Positions 47,775 through 59,761 of a stretch of 64,000 bases of DNA are shown one piece after another; within the stretch, counting starts at the first letter, position 1, and the number at the start of each line of letters is the position of its first letter. Below the pieces are notes generated by a model. It was not told the DNA's origin. It saw only the letters and a list, made by a program, of their open reading frames with translations, and made no database searches. The stretch covers positions 14,674,049 to 14,738,048 of the forward strand of contig CM024760.1 in assembly GCA_014218235.1 (NCBI GenBank). Direction: 5' to 3'. Both the position numbers and the translations under genes were made by a program. The stretch is from Colocasia esculenta (lineage: Eukaryota > Streptophyta > Magnoliopsida > Alismatales > Araceae).

Positions 47775-48536
47775 AGGGTGTTGATTACTTGGTTTCATCC
47801 AAAACCAAACCAAATTAATTTTAAATGATTCTTTTTGTAAACCAAACCAAGCCGTACGAATCAAATAAATCAAATTATTTTTAATGGTTTTTTTATTTTT
47901 TTATTTCCACTTTTTTTGCAAGATTGTTTTTAGCCATTTTTATATTTATATTTTCTGCTAATGGATAACAACTTTTAATTATCTTTCATTGTTTTTCTCA
48001 CTATTTTTAAAATTTTATTATTTTTCTCACTGATTTTATTTTCACTATTTTTCTTACTGGTTTCTATCTTCACTATTTTAATTTATTGATTTTATTCTCA
48101 TTATTTTTGTCACTGATTTTTATTGTCATTATTTTTCTCACAGATTTTGATTGTCACTTTTTTGTCACTATTTTTTATTTTCATTATTTTTCTATCTGAT
48201 TTTTATTTTCACTGTAATTCTCACTAATTTTTATTTTCACTATTTTCTCACTAATTTTTTCACTCTTTTTTATCACTGATTTGTACTCTCATTTATTTTT
48301 ATTTTCACTATTTTTATCACTAATTTTTATTTCCACTATATATAAACAGTCTAAAAAAAAGGTCCAATGGATCCAAATCGATCGACCGAACCGAACCAAA
48401 CCAAAACAATTCGGTTCAATTCATTTCATTTTTTGGTCAGTTCGAGTTAGTTTAGTTCATGAAGAATTTCGGTTAAGTTCGAGTTGAATCGAAAATGGCT
48501 TCGACTTGAACCTAACCGAATCATGAACAGTCATAT
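47775..48536. mobile_element. Probable non-autonomous hAT element
   Basis: The ends AGGGTGTTGATTACTTGG and (complement) ATATGACTGTTCATGATTCG are loosely inverted and resemble the GTTCATGGTTCGGTT ends of plant hAT MITEs. Flanking 8-mers CCCAACAT and CCTAACAT differ by one base. The interior (about 47900-48350) is a degenerate TTTTATTTTCACTATTTTTC repeat. Confidence 0.5.
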
Positions 48537-48544
48537 CCTAACAT

Positions 48545-49284
48545 GTGTAAGTCTTTATCTATGGACATGGTGCACATAGGGAGGTAGACAATGGGGAAGA
48601 GGAAGAAGCATGTAGGCATGTAGGCTGGCAATTCATGGTATCTACTCCATCACAAGTTGAACTTTTCGCAGCGTAGTTATGTTCATCTCAAATTTGAACC
48701 ACGTATTCCTCTAAAACAACTAGCAAAATAACTAAGTAAGAATGGGATTGAGTTGTCTCCGTTAACTAGTTGCTATGATGGTCGATAAGTGTGTTTTTGC
48801 TGTCAACTAACAAAGTTCAAATCCATATAATTTGACGTTTCTTCGTTTTTTTTTTTCCTGAGGTTGTCGGGCTGGCTATCAATTGACGTTGAGCCAACGT
48901 CAACTGCGGCGGCAGCCTTGTCGGATATCTTCTTGAAATTACTACAACCCCACCATTTAGGGCATCTAAAAAAATTAGATCAATCCATCTGTCCTCACGG
49001 TTCTGGCATCCTTTTCTCCAGTTCTTATAGTTTCTAGTTTTGAGGAATCATTTTCTTACGGTGAAGCTACGTCAAACAGTTTAAACTTCGGATTGGCAAT
49101 ACTAGAACGGAGGGCAAACTTATGTGTGATGATACAACAACAGTAAACAACGTATTTGAACTGGATTAGCTAGACGAGATTGGCCCATGTCCGAGAAATG
49201 GTTATCTGGTCGACACCATACTATGACTCTACGTCCAATCCATCCAGAAGTGATAAGTGACACTTGTGTTGTGTATATGTGTGT
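48545..49284. other. Unassigned DNA
   Basis: No coding or repeat structure is supported, apart from a (GT)n run near 49277-49290 at the edge of the foldback element. Confidence 0.35.
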
Positions 49285-51330
49285 GTGTGATTTATATGAG
49301 ATAGGAATTTTTATTAAAATAATTATAACAATAGTCATCAAAGTGCCATGTAAGATTGTATGCGTTGCCAATACAGATATTAAAGTCTGCGTTGGCAACG
49401 CAGACCAACACCAATATCTACATTTCAAATGCAGAACAACAGATTTAAAAAAAAAAAAAACAAACAAACAAAGATGATCGTCAGAATATTTTAGAATACT
49501 TTTATCGATTTACCTTTTTAAGTGTTGGTTTAGTATGTGATTAAATAAGGAATAAGAGTTAAGTTAACCTCATTCAAGATTTGATGTCTCAAAAAAAATG
49601 ATGATAAATATGGTTTAAATATTTTAAGAATATTTTTAAAAAATGAAAATAAATTGGGGATAACTTATCCCATCTTTTTGGTGGCATAACTTACCTCATT
49701 TTCTACACTGTTTTGGGACACTCGTCATGCGAGGAAAAGATCACCGATGGCATGCCGAACTCTTTGATCATTGATCCTAGACACTGATCGTGCAACGAGA
49801 GATCAAGAGACAACTGAAAGTAAAAATAAAGATTTTATCCCTACACTAACACCATTTCCTACCAAACAAAGAATATAATTATCTTAAAAAATCTAACCCT
49901 AAAAATACCAAACAAGAGGTGGATTAGGAATGGAGATAATGTATCTCCAAATTAATTTATCTCATCCCCATTTTTTTTAATCACATAACAAATAGGTACT
50001 AAAGATCTTTGGGGGGGGGTCTTTTTAAAAAAAATGCATGTCTTCTATTTTAAAATTAATTATAAAACTAAATATCTTTCATGATACTTTTTTACGTATG
50101 GCCGGTATACTGTAATCCATCAAAAACCCTTTGAAATCATAATATTTAAAAATAATTCCTTACAATTTTTTGGGTTCAAAACAAGGTTGGATGCGCCGTG
50201 GGTATCATCTGACTCGAACTTTCGTTGGCACAAGTCGGATCGAAATGTACCGCACCATCGCTTCGATATGGACGATCCTTTACATCAAAATAATAATTAT
50301 AATAAATAGATAAAAAATCAAAAGAAATAGTAAATAATAATATGATATTTAAAATAATATAAATAACTATATTGTCTCGATCGTGCCAAGAAATCGAGAA
50401 ATTATTTTTAGACAAAGTATTTATTATATTTATGTCGTTTTTAGATGGCGACTAATTCTAGCCGTTATTTTTTAACCCAAAAAATTGCAAATAATTATTT
50501 TTAAATATTATGATTTCAGATGATTATTTAGAATTTGGATGGATTACAGTATAAGGGCCATATGTAAAAAACCTCAATATCCATATTAATTTATTTAAAA
50601 ATTAGTTATATTTTAGACAAAATATTTCTTCTGTTTATATCATTTTAGATGGCGACTTATTCTAGATGTTATTTTTGAAGTACCACTGTTGGCTGTACCG
50701 CTGCGTTGACTCAGCGATGTAGGGAACTCCTCGAGTCCCTAACACGGTCAAGATGATATAGTTATTTATATTATTTTAATACTATTTATTATTTAAGTTT
50801 TTTACCTTTTGTGTAATAGATTATTAGGATTGACAAAAGTCTGAGTCAGACGATACTCGCGGCCCATCCAACCTTGTTTTGAACCCAAAAAATTGTAAGG
50901 AATTATTTTTAAATATTATGATTTTAGAGGGTTATTTGGAATTTTGATGATCTTTAATTTTGTAACTAATTTCAAATAGAAGACACGCATTTTTTTAAAC
51001 AACACCCCCCCCCCCCAAAGATCTTTAAAGGTAAATCGATAAAAGTCTTCTAAAATATTCTGACGCGTATCTTCAAAAAAAAAAACCTGTTGTTCTGTGT
51101 TCAGAACGCAGACATTGGTGTCTGCATTCCGAACGCAGACTCCTTATATCTGCATTGGCAGCACAGACAAGCCTGTCGCCCCAGCCCTCCCCCACCCTCC
51201 CGGTCACCAAACCGCGGCAGTTTGGTGACCATTGTTGTAATTATTTTTAAATTATGATTATTTATTTGATATTTATTATTTTTAATTATTTTAATACAAA
51301 TCCCTACGAGATAGTAAGACATAAGATAAC
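49285..51330. mobile_element. Second foldback element, 2 kb
   Basis: Left and right halves are reverse complements in several long blocks: ATTAAAATAATTATAACAAT (49314 and 51250 region), GTCTGCGTT...GCAGA, CAGAATATTTTAGAA and TTTTATCGATTTACCTTT (49480-49518 and 51020-51062), AAAGATCTTTGGGGGGG (50001 and 51018), and TTACAATTTTTTGGGTTC (50160 and 50895). The innermost part (50385-50745) also has a direct duplication around AGATGGCGACT. No transposase and no clear TSD were found, so the outer borders are approximate. Confidence 0.7.
49522..49999. mobile_element. Tourist-like MITE nested in the foldback arm
   Basis: The 478-bp insertion has ends with GTATGTGATTAAA and its complement, flanked by TAA (49519-49521 and 50000-50002), the TSD of PIF/Harbinger elements. 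The opposite arm, read in reverse complement, has the uninterrupted site ACCTTTAAAGATCTTT. No ORF is present. Confidence 0.75.
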
Positions 51331-51752
51331 GAGCGCCTCATCGTTATCACCCTTCCATGTGGATTGTGGACCAATCGTATGGAAATGTAATCATATGGAC
51401 ATGTACCTATCACATAGGCATATGCAGTAAGCGTTAATCAAAAGTCAGATATCATAAGATCTCCCTAAAAGTCTAATAGTTTGTAAGCAAGCAATTTTTT
51501 GGTTGACTTAGCTAGAATATTTAATCGTTTAAGTAGTTATAAATGTCAGGAGTCAAGGAAAATGTTAACGTATTAAAGTGGCAAAATTTTTGAAGAAAAA
51601 GAGAGAGAGAGAGAGAGGAGAAATGAATGATTTTTTATAGGAGACAAAAGGTCCACACATAAGATAAGACCATGGCCGTCTCGGAAAAGTTAACAGGAGG
51701 TGAGGTTCTATATTCCTTTTCATTTTTATATCTTATTCAAACAAACTTAAAA
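51331..51752. other. Intergenic DNA with (GA)n run
   Basis: A (GA)n run at about 51600-51618 is the only clear structure. Confidence 0.4.
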
Positions 51753-51906
51753 GAGAAATTACTTATTGTAAGAAGAATTTTGTAATAAAGATGAAGTGGA
51801 TTGTAAGAAAATAATTCTATTGCTTGATAAGTACCAAAGGTCCATTACTTGTCAAGAGTTCTTAGCTAATAGAATTACTTCCTTGCAATCTACCTCAATA
51901 TTTCTC
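51753..51906. mobile_element. MITE related to the intronic copy at 54757
   Basis: It starts GAGAAATTACTTATTG and ends CTCAATATTTCTC. The inner words TGGATTGTAAG / CTTGCAATCTAC match the inverted design of 54757-54931 (GAGAAATGCTTATTGCAAG, TGTGGATTGCTTGG). It lies about 0.3 kb downstream of the hydrolase stop codon. No exact TSD was seen. Confidence 0.55.
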
Positions 51907-52222
51907 ACCCAAAAAGCACCTGATACTATGTGATGTTCGTCACTTTCACGACAACGTGCATGGTCCAAACATGAGTTGCAAAAAAACATCAAGCAGTTTT
52001 CACTGATTTAATATCCAGAGAGATTAATATACCGTCCTAAAAGATGACGAAATCAGGAGAATCTCCTCACCTGTGAAGGAAAATGGATAAAACCGATGAA
52101 ACTGTTGACGGCGAAGTTGGACTCGGCGGCAGCATTCTTTGTTTCTAAGTTTTAACAACTGGACGACAAATAGAATGAGAAGAGCATTCACCTGATAACG
52201 TGCATAGCTGCTCGTCAACTCA

Positions 52223-55200
52223 TCAGCTGAGAGAGCACTGAGCAAATTCCACAATTAACTTGGACACAATGCTTGGCTCCTCCACGTGAGGAAGATGACC
52301 ACAGCCTGGTATCTGATGTAAAATTGAACCTTGCAGCTCACTGTGTAGTCTCTGCAGAAAGCCAGCAATCATCATCCGTTCAGGTGAATGTCTATAACAT
52401 CTGAGCCCATGTAAAAATTTGAATTTATCGAATAATGGAATCCATCTGATGATCGCAAATCACTATGTATATTTTACATGACAGTGCAGAAATAATTTTT
52501 TACATTTCTTCATTGTAGATACGTGCCTGTGCACATAAACAAAAGGAAATATATGAAGCCATCATAATGATATGGTACGGTATAGCTGAATGAAGACTAA
52601 CATCAGTACTAAGAAAGAAAAATACTCTCAACATTTTAGAAGCCTACTGTGCAGAGGGGTAGCTAATCACTGATTTAAAAGCTAGAACCTAGTACAAGAT
52701 TTTCTACCAACGGTAGTGACACAAATGTCTAGTGCACACAGCTCGAAGAGTTGTCCATCGTGGCATCATAGATCTATAAAGTGACATATTTATGTAGCCA
52801 CATAATTTTATAAAGAATAACTATCTAAGGAAGTAATAAAAAGGGAACATTAACTTTATCTGTGTAACTTTCCCATGGATCATTACATGTGGAAACAATT
52901 CGTCAACATCATGTCCAAACATGGAAATAAACTAACCAGTGCTTGGGTGGAGCTGATAACTCGGTCCTTCTCTCCCCAAATGATGAGGGTTTTCTTTTTT
53001 ATCTGAAAAAGAGAAGTCCAAGAAGATTGATCAAAGATATTTTGGGACAGTTTAGTTAGCTTTTGCATACAATTCTAAAGCACATAACATCACACATGAC
53101 AAATTTGTCATGACCAGATCAAAAATACAAGTTGAAAAAAATGAGATATCTCTTAAAGAGATAAATAGCTGGATGGTCAAAGTGTGAAAAAGGAGGGTTT
53201 CTTAAAACCCAATCCATTGGAAACCATGAACAGTTCCAAATACCCTTCTTACAGTTCAAGGGAGTACAACTATGAGCAGATAGCTTCCTTAGGATGAGCA
53301 CGCCCAGATTTAGAGTACCTCTTTTATCTGGGCACTAACGTTGTAGCCTCCACTGATCATAAAATCTACAGTTGCATCCTCCCACCAGGGTAGCAAGCAG
53401 TGTAAACGGCCAATCTGTCAAGGCAGCAAACCAGTAGAAGCCATGTGACTGTGTGGAGACTTTTGCTATAAAGAAAATTGGTCGTGTGAAATCAATCGGA
53501 TATCTCAATGTATCAAAAAAAAATACAAGTAATAAATGTTTTGTAGTGTCTACCAGATGGTTAGGAATCGTGAGACAAAAAGGAGAATAACAATAATCAA
53601 GCAAAAGAAGAAGGAAATTCCAAATCAATTATTTCACAGAACCATAATGGCACTTACAGAAGAAATGCCCTGAAAGATAGACTGATCCATAAAAAATTAG
53701 GCAGACAATCTATGTTGACCTTCTGAACAATTTTAATGTCAAAAAGACATGCACCATGCAATTCGTTTGATAAGATCCTCTATGAATCAACATGCTTCTA
53801 CAAAGTGAAATTAAATGTTAAAAGAATATTTATGCACAATACAGATATTGCATAATGAGCATATTTATATGTGCAGAAAATATCAAGGAGAAGCAACTCC
53901 ATGGCATGGGTCTCAGATCAGGATGAGCCAAGTCTGAGTCCACCTTGCTACTCCAAAAGCAGGCCCATGCTCTTAATGGTCTAGAGTCACTAAAGCCCAA
54001 GTCCAGCCAGTGTGATGAAAACTTGGAACAATTAAGGCTCAGTCCATGCAAGATGGTGGTTGGCAAAGAATGTTCATTGCTAGAGAACTAAGCCCGGTCC
54101 TCATTAGTAGGTATAAGGTTGAGGCCAGTCTGGAAGCAGGCTACACAACACACCTGGCAGGCACATTGACATTCCGTCACCTGTTCCTAAGGATATTGCT
54201 CATCTTGTCAGCCATACTAAAGATAGTGCTCACCTTTGCCCAGTCAAAAAAGGTCCAATAAGGGACATTATTGAAGGTCAAGAAATTTGCATACAAGCGC
54301 AATGGTACACTCTTCAAAATGGAGACCTGAACAACAGAAGAATCATAATGTAAGATATTGAGAAGTAGAAAAAGAAAAACTAGAAGACTAGAACAATAGA
54401 AAAACTGATGATCATAGATTTAATAACTGAAAATGTCACAAACCATTAATCTAAGCACCAAAATTGCACATGAACACAAATAAACAAAATCATGTCATTT
54501 CCATTGTCTTACCCCAGCATAAGCAAGACTTCTGGGTAATTTAGCAAGGTCCCCCGTGCCTTCTGCATACACACTTGCATCAATCAAAACCAACTTTGAA
54601 ACCTGGAAAAAATTACCAGATAGCATAGTAGCTAAAATCTTTAGCAGAAGCATGGGACAGAATTGTTCCAACTGAAAGAGAATTGAGCATTACAAGGTTC
54701 TGGTCATATCTTTTGGATAGAAATGTCTTCAGGGCGAGTATTGGTCTTAACAAGTAGAGAAATGCTTATTGCAAGACACTTCTTGCAATTAAGTTGATGT
54801 GGATTGCTTGGCAATCAATCATATTGGTTGACAGCCTGACAAGACCCTTCTCTCTCTCAACCAATGGAATTGCCTGCCAAGCAATCCACATCAACTTTAT
54901 TGCAAGACTTATCTTGCAATAAGTATTTCTCTAACAAGTAAGCATATCTCAGAATCATGGGAAATAAAAGACAACACAAACGTAAGATCTGTGAAGGGCC
55001 ATACAGCTTCTGGATAAGCAGCTGCAAAATCAATTGCAGTAGCAGCACCAAGGCTTGGACCTACTAACATCATAGGCTCTCTGATATGCAGCTGCCAGAA
55101 CTAGAATACAAGATACACAAAAGGAGACCAAATTCAGCATGCAAGTAAAAAACAATGTACCAGCATGGCAAAAGTAGACAAAATGTGGGATATGCCTCCT

Positions 55201-57724
55201 CCAAAGTGGAGATAGTCAAAACTCAATGCCAAATCCAGTCTAATAGGCTGAAAGGTGGGCAATTCTCCTTCTTTTACCTTTTCAGTTGACAAGAGAAAGC
55301 TTGAGGTCATGTAAATGCATGCTATAGAGAACAAATAAGTGTGTGAAAACAATTGCCAATCACCAACTGATTCATATGTAGTCCCTTGTGGACTTTGTAG
55401 TGCATCTAGATAAAAACAAACATAAAACACTTCCACAACTGCAGTAAATATAAGAGTGTATAAATACCTGATAAAGGTGCTCACGCTTGGCAGCCACATT
55501 ACATGATGGAAGTGTTTCTAAAACAGGAAAATGAATCTTAATTGGAGTTTGTTCACTGGGTGAAAAAATTATTGAAATAATATAGAGAGATCTGAATATG
55601 AGAAATTTACTGGGAATTGATAATGACTAATGGAAGTTTATATCAGCCTTTCCTCAGAATATAGAGTGCACAAATAAAACGTAACCAACCTAGACCAGAA
55701 AAACCCCATCCAAGAATGTCCAATGCCCACGTCTCTAAGCCAGAATTTTCAAGCAATGGAAATGTATATCGCCATTCTAGAAGAGAGCTGTGTAAAAAAA
55801 AAAAAAAACTCTGCACCTTCAGTATAATGTAGCATTATTGGAGAACTGTAGAAGGAGAAAAGAGAACAAATTATTCAAGGTACAATACATGAAATTTTAT
55901 TCAGTTCATAGCTTATATGGTACTGAAGATAAAGATTATTAAGCAATAACATCTTGAACCATCATTGACTATTCTGACGGTATTCCTCTCACATTTATTT
56001 ATTTAGATCTATCTGATGCCAAATAATTAAAATAACCAAAAAAATGCATATTATCTTATTTTCTCACATTGAGATTTTTTTATTTTCATGAAGAAATTTA
56101 AATTGAAGATGGCCATGGGAGTACATGCACTAACTTCTTTCCTTCCTTCATATTAGAGAACTAATGAGGAACATCGAAAACAATTCCATTAATTGTCTGA
56201 GATGATGCAGCTCAGTCCAACAGGGTAGTGGGGAGATATCAAACAAAATAGATTGTCCATTTTAAGTCTAATCAAATACAGTTCCATTAATAGTTCAAGA
56301 TGATTCTTTGAGTCTTATTTGCAAGGCAGTCTGAAGTACACATCTTGGTGCGACTATCCTTTTTCTGTTGTATACTGGGAATTTTTAGAGCATATGGTTC
56401 TATATTTGTACATCTCCTTCTCATTTTATTTTACTAAAATAGTGATACCATCTACCTTCTAGGAAGTACCTTTACATTGTTCTCTACTGAAGAAAGAGTT
56501 CCTCACTATTATTACATTTTTTGGGGTATTATTGACACTACCATTGAGGAACAGTATTGCAATAGATACAAGTAAAATGTCACCTGTTTCTATAAAACTC
56601 TCCAAGGATCAGTGTATGTTAGTTGCCTTATTTGCTTCTGTTGTTTGGTGATGTTGAACTGAGCACCTCTGGACAAGTGCAAGCTCAGACAGCTCATTTA
56701 AGGCGGATTTCGACTCTTGGCTAGAGTATCTGTGCATCTTATAGGTGACACCAAATATTTAAGGTTCCATCTAGATTTCCTCCTCCTAATGGGAATATGT
56801 TGCTGTCTAAGATTGTGTTCCTTTTACGCCACTATGATCTCACGTACATTTACATCTTAGAACGCTCCTCTTTGATATCAGACAAAGAGACAAAAGCCAT
56901 CGTTAAACTCTTCTCCTTCTCTTCTCCTAATTGCATGGGATCCTTCCATTCAGTGACACGGAGGATTCCCGAACGATCAAAATGTCAGCATCAGATGTCG
57001 TGAGTTACTTCTTAGCACCAAAAGTATATTGTGGAACAATCATGGAAAATAGGGGTGCGGCAATAGAAAAACACTATAATTCTAGGTTTGGCGACGGACC
57101 TGTCGAAACCGTGAAGGAGAACAACTGGCTTAGATCCACTCTGCTGCAACGGTTTGACACAACTGCTCATGATAGAACTCTTTGAGAAGCTAACCTGCAA
57201 TGCATCAATTGTCAGATGAAGGTGTGAAATAAAAATATAACAAGTTTCGACTACGGAGTTGTTGATTCTGTCCAAAGGCCATGAACAACTGGAAACAGAT
57301 GCATGCTCATTCTGCTCCGAAGACAGGAAAAATAACGCGATCGCGCACTCAAACTCATCAAAAAGGAAAAAAAATCCACCAAAACTGTTTTCACCATCCC
57401 CCCTCCGTTGCAACGTTCAAATTCCACACCACTCATGTTATTTAACCCAAGCAAAAAAAAAAACATCCAAACACCGAATGGACACTCCGAACAGGGAACA
57501 AACACAATAACTAAACCGAAGCGATCGCCTCGATAGGCGAAATGCAACACAAGTCCCTGCATGCTAACCTTGACGGGCAGCCTCTGCATCCTTCTCGCCA
57601 GCTCCCGCGCATCCGGGTCTTTTATCTCCTCCACCTCCCGGGGAAGGAAGTCGGGGAACGCGATGGCTCCCACGACCTTGGATCGACACCGGAAGCACCC
57701 CACCGAGGTCGCCAGGGCCAGCAT
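52223..57724 (-). CDS. Alpha/beta hydrolase-fold protein, ten exons
   Basis: Exons on the minus strand: 57724-57569, 57194-57100, 55787-55690, 55517-55468, 55100-55005, 54602-54513, 54326-54234, 53414-53319, 53002-52937 and 52351-52223. All introns are GT-AG, phases match, and the product is 322 residues with no stop or shift. The fold is clear: HGFD oxyanion-type loop (residues 80-83), DILGWGFSGL, nucleophile elbow GPSLGA (Ser about residue 148), acid in WGEKDRVIS and GCGHLPHVEEP with the catalytic His. Also diagnostic are RLHCLLPWWEDATVDF and MSSCVKPL. It resembles the plant family containing Arabidopsis At1g13820 (from memory, not searched); the substrate is unknown. The first 20 residues lack acidic residues, compatible with a plastid transit peptide (inference). 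An in-frame ATG at 57907 would add 61 residues, but MLALATSVGC at 57724 fits the family start better. Intron 5 contains a MITE. Confidence 0.93.
54757..54931. mobile_element. Intronic MITE, Mutator-like (9-bp TSD)
   Basis: The ends are GAGAAATGCTTATTGCAAG and (complement) GAGAAATACTTATTGCAAG, and the arms pair over about 65 bp. The exact 9-bp TSD is TAACAAGTA (54748-54756 and 54932-54940). The element is 175 bp and lies in intron 5 of the hydrolase gene, away from both splice sites. Confidence 0.9.
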
Positions 57725-58060
57725 TCTTTCCGGCTTCCTCTCCAGGCGCGGGCACCGGCGAGAGGACCCCGGTCCCCCTGGCGTCCTCCCGCCCGCAGAG
57801 TGCCGTTGCCAGATAAGGTAGGCAGGGGGGCGACCAGCGGCAGAGTCGGAAAAATCGGCCGTCCCGGCCCAACCGAACCGGGTCCTCCAGCCAACGGACG
57901 GGACCATCCATCAAGTGGTATATGATAAGAGAAAGGGAAATAATTGTTGTATGTGAAACGGAGAATAATATTACTCGACTTCCGAGGTCTCGCGCCATCG
58001 TGGCAATGTGGGTTCTCTAAAATTGTGTCGACGATGCTTAGCTATATTATCCGTATGCTC
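57725..58060 (-). promoter_or_regulatory. 5' flank of the hydrolase gene
   Basis: The stretch just upstream of the ATG (to about 57905) is GC- and CpG-rich, like exon 1. Beyond that the sequence is AT-rich with a CATATA word near 57920. The core promoter and start site cannot be fixed from sequence alone. Confidence 0.3.
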
Positions 58061-58080
58061 GTTGCAAACCTAAAATTTAA

Positions 58081-58202
58081 AACAAGTGTTGCAAATTTAA
58101 TTGGGTGGATTTGCCACCTAACTTTAACCATGATATGGGGTATTATTATAATATTCCATATCATGAGGTGGCAAACCCCCTATTGAATTTGCAACACTTG
58201 TT
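58081..58202. repeat. Hairpin MITE-like repeat upstream of the hydrolase
   Basis: AACAAGTGTTGCAAATTTAA at 58081 pairs with its near complement ending at 58202, and GGTGGATTTGCCACCT-type words pair further in. The element is 122 bp with no convincing TSD. It lies about 360 bp upstream of the start codon. Confidence 0.7.
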
Positions 58203-59300
58203 GCAAATCAATGATTTACATCAAATTATTCTCTTATCTGGAACATGCATTTCTCTAAGAGAAATACGAGAAATACTAAGTTAGGTTCGCACATGTCTAC
58301 GTGCTGAGAAACTTTTACTGTTAATGTGAGGCTGGTCGCTCGATGCCTACCCCAAGGCCACCTGCATGGACAGACGCAACTTGAAGCCAGTGGGGTCACG
58401 TGACCGCACTGGAAAAAAATAAAATTGAAATATCTATTAAGTTATAGGTTTTTGAGATTTTTTATAAAGGGGTGACCCCACTCAATTATTCGAGTGACCT
58501 GATCTCTGGTTGGTGGTCGTGCCATAGTTGTTCGGTTCTTCTTTTTTTTATCTTTTCCTAACATCTTTTATCTAAGGGATTTAAATATGTCCTAATTGAG
58601 ATAAACATTTTAAATAATAAGTTAATTAAGAGATGTACAAATTATATAATTTAGTTTAAAATTTTAAATTAATTTTTCGTCTAATAAAAATTATCTCCAA
58701 AAATTATTAGTCAACTTAATCTTATATCTATCATCAATAATTTCTGATATGTATACTTTAGAATCATATATTTTTCTGATATTGTGACGATTTCATATTG
58801 ACTTTATTTTTAAAATTAAAATGACGTCTTGATTAATTATCCACAGTCAAAGTCGTGTCGAAATCAAGTTAGTTGAGCGCCGCATATCTGACGGTATTGG
58901 TCGATTTGTACCGTCGCTACCATAGCGAATGTCAACTTTACCCGTGACGCGATCAATTACCCGCCTCTTTTTTTAAATTTTTCGCTCTCTACATCCGTGG
59001 ATCGTCGCAAATAATTTAAAGAAAGATAATCACAATAATTTTTCTCATTTCATTAAAATCTTTTTAAAATATATTTAAAATTATTTATATTATATATATA
59101 GTATATAAAAATATCAAATAACCCCACTAAACAAATCTCTAAATCTGTATCTGACCACCTGGGCAAGATGGGCCGCCTTATGACCCATCCTATTGTGTTT
59201 GAGGTGGCAACATATGATCTATCCCAACGGGTAATAAATAGTTCTCTTCGTAGTGTTTATTGGCAGTGCACAATACATAATACATCGGCTTATGCTCTAG
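58203..59300. other. Intergenic AT-rich DNA
   Basis: No gene or element border is supported. A palindrome, ATTTCTCTAAGAGAAAT, at about 58251-58267 carries the GAGAAAT end word of the MITEs at 51753 and 54757. Confidence 0.4.
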
Positions 59301-59303
59301 TCA

Positions 59304-59761
59304 CACTACAAGAAAGGGACTATTAGGACGGAGTATTGGTGACGGCTTTAAAAACCGTCACTAAAAAGAGTATTTGCGACGGTTATAAAAAAATCGTCTC
59401 CAAAATATAGTATTGACGACGGCTCAAAAAATCGTCGCTATAAAGAGTATTTGCGACGGCTATTAAAAATCATTCCAAAAATAGAATTGGAGACGGCTGT
59501 AAAAATTCGTCTCCAAAGTATAGTATTGGCGACGACTGTAAGAAAGTCGACCCCGAAAATATAGTATTGGAGACGGTTCTAAAAAGCCGTCGCTAAAAAT
59601 AGATTTGCGACGGTTATAAAAAGCCTCTTCAAAAGTATAGTATTGAAGACGGCTGTATAATAGCCGTCCCCAAAAGTGTTTATAAGACGGCTGACAGAAG
59701 TCGTCTTCAAAAATAAGTATTGGGGACGGCTCTAAAAAACCGTCGCTAAAAATGTACATCA
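59304..59761 (+). mobile_element. CACTA terminus with GACGG subterminal repeats, interrupted
   Basis: CACTACAAGAAAGGGAC at 59304 is a CACTA-type end, with TCA before it as possible TSD. About ten units of GCGACGGCT...AAAACCGTCGC type follow at roughly 44-bp spacing. The element stops at 59761 where a minus-strand SIRE-like LTR begins, so the rest would lie beyond the right end of the window. Confidence 0.8.

Noticed and set aside
57251..57998. Overlapping long ORFs on both strands at the hydrolase 5' end
   Set aside because: GC-rich exon 1 leaves other frames open. Only the frame starting at 57724 continues through consistent splice sites into hydrolase motifs.
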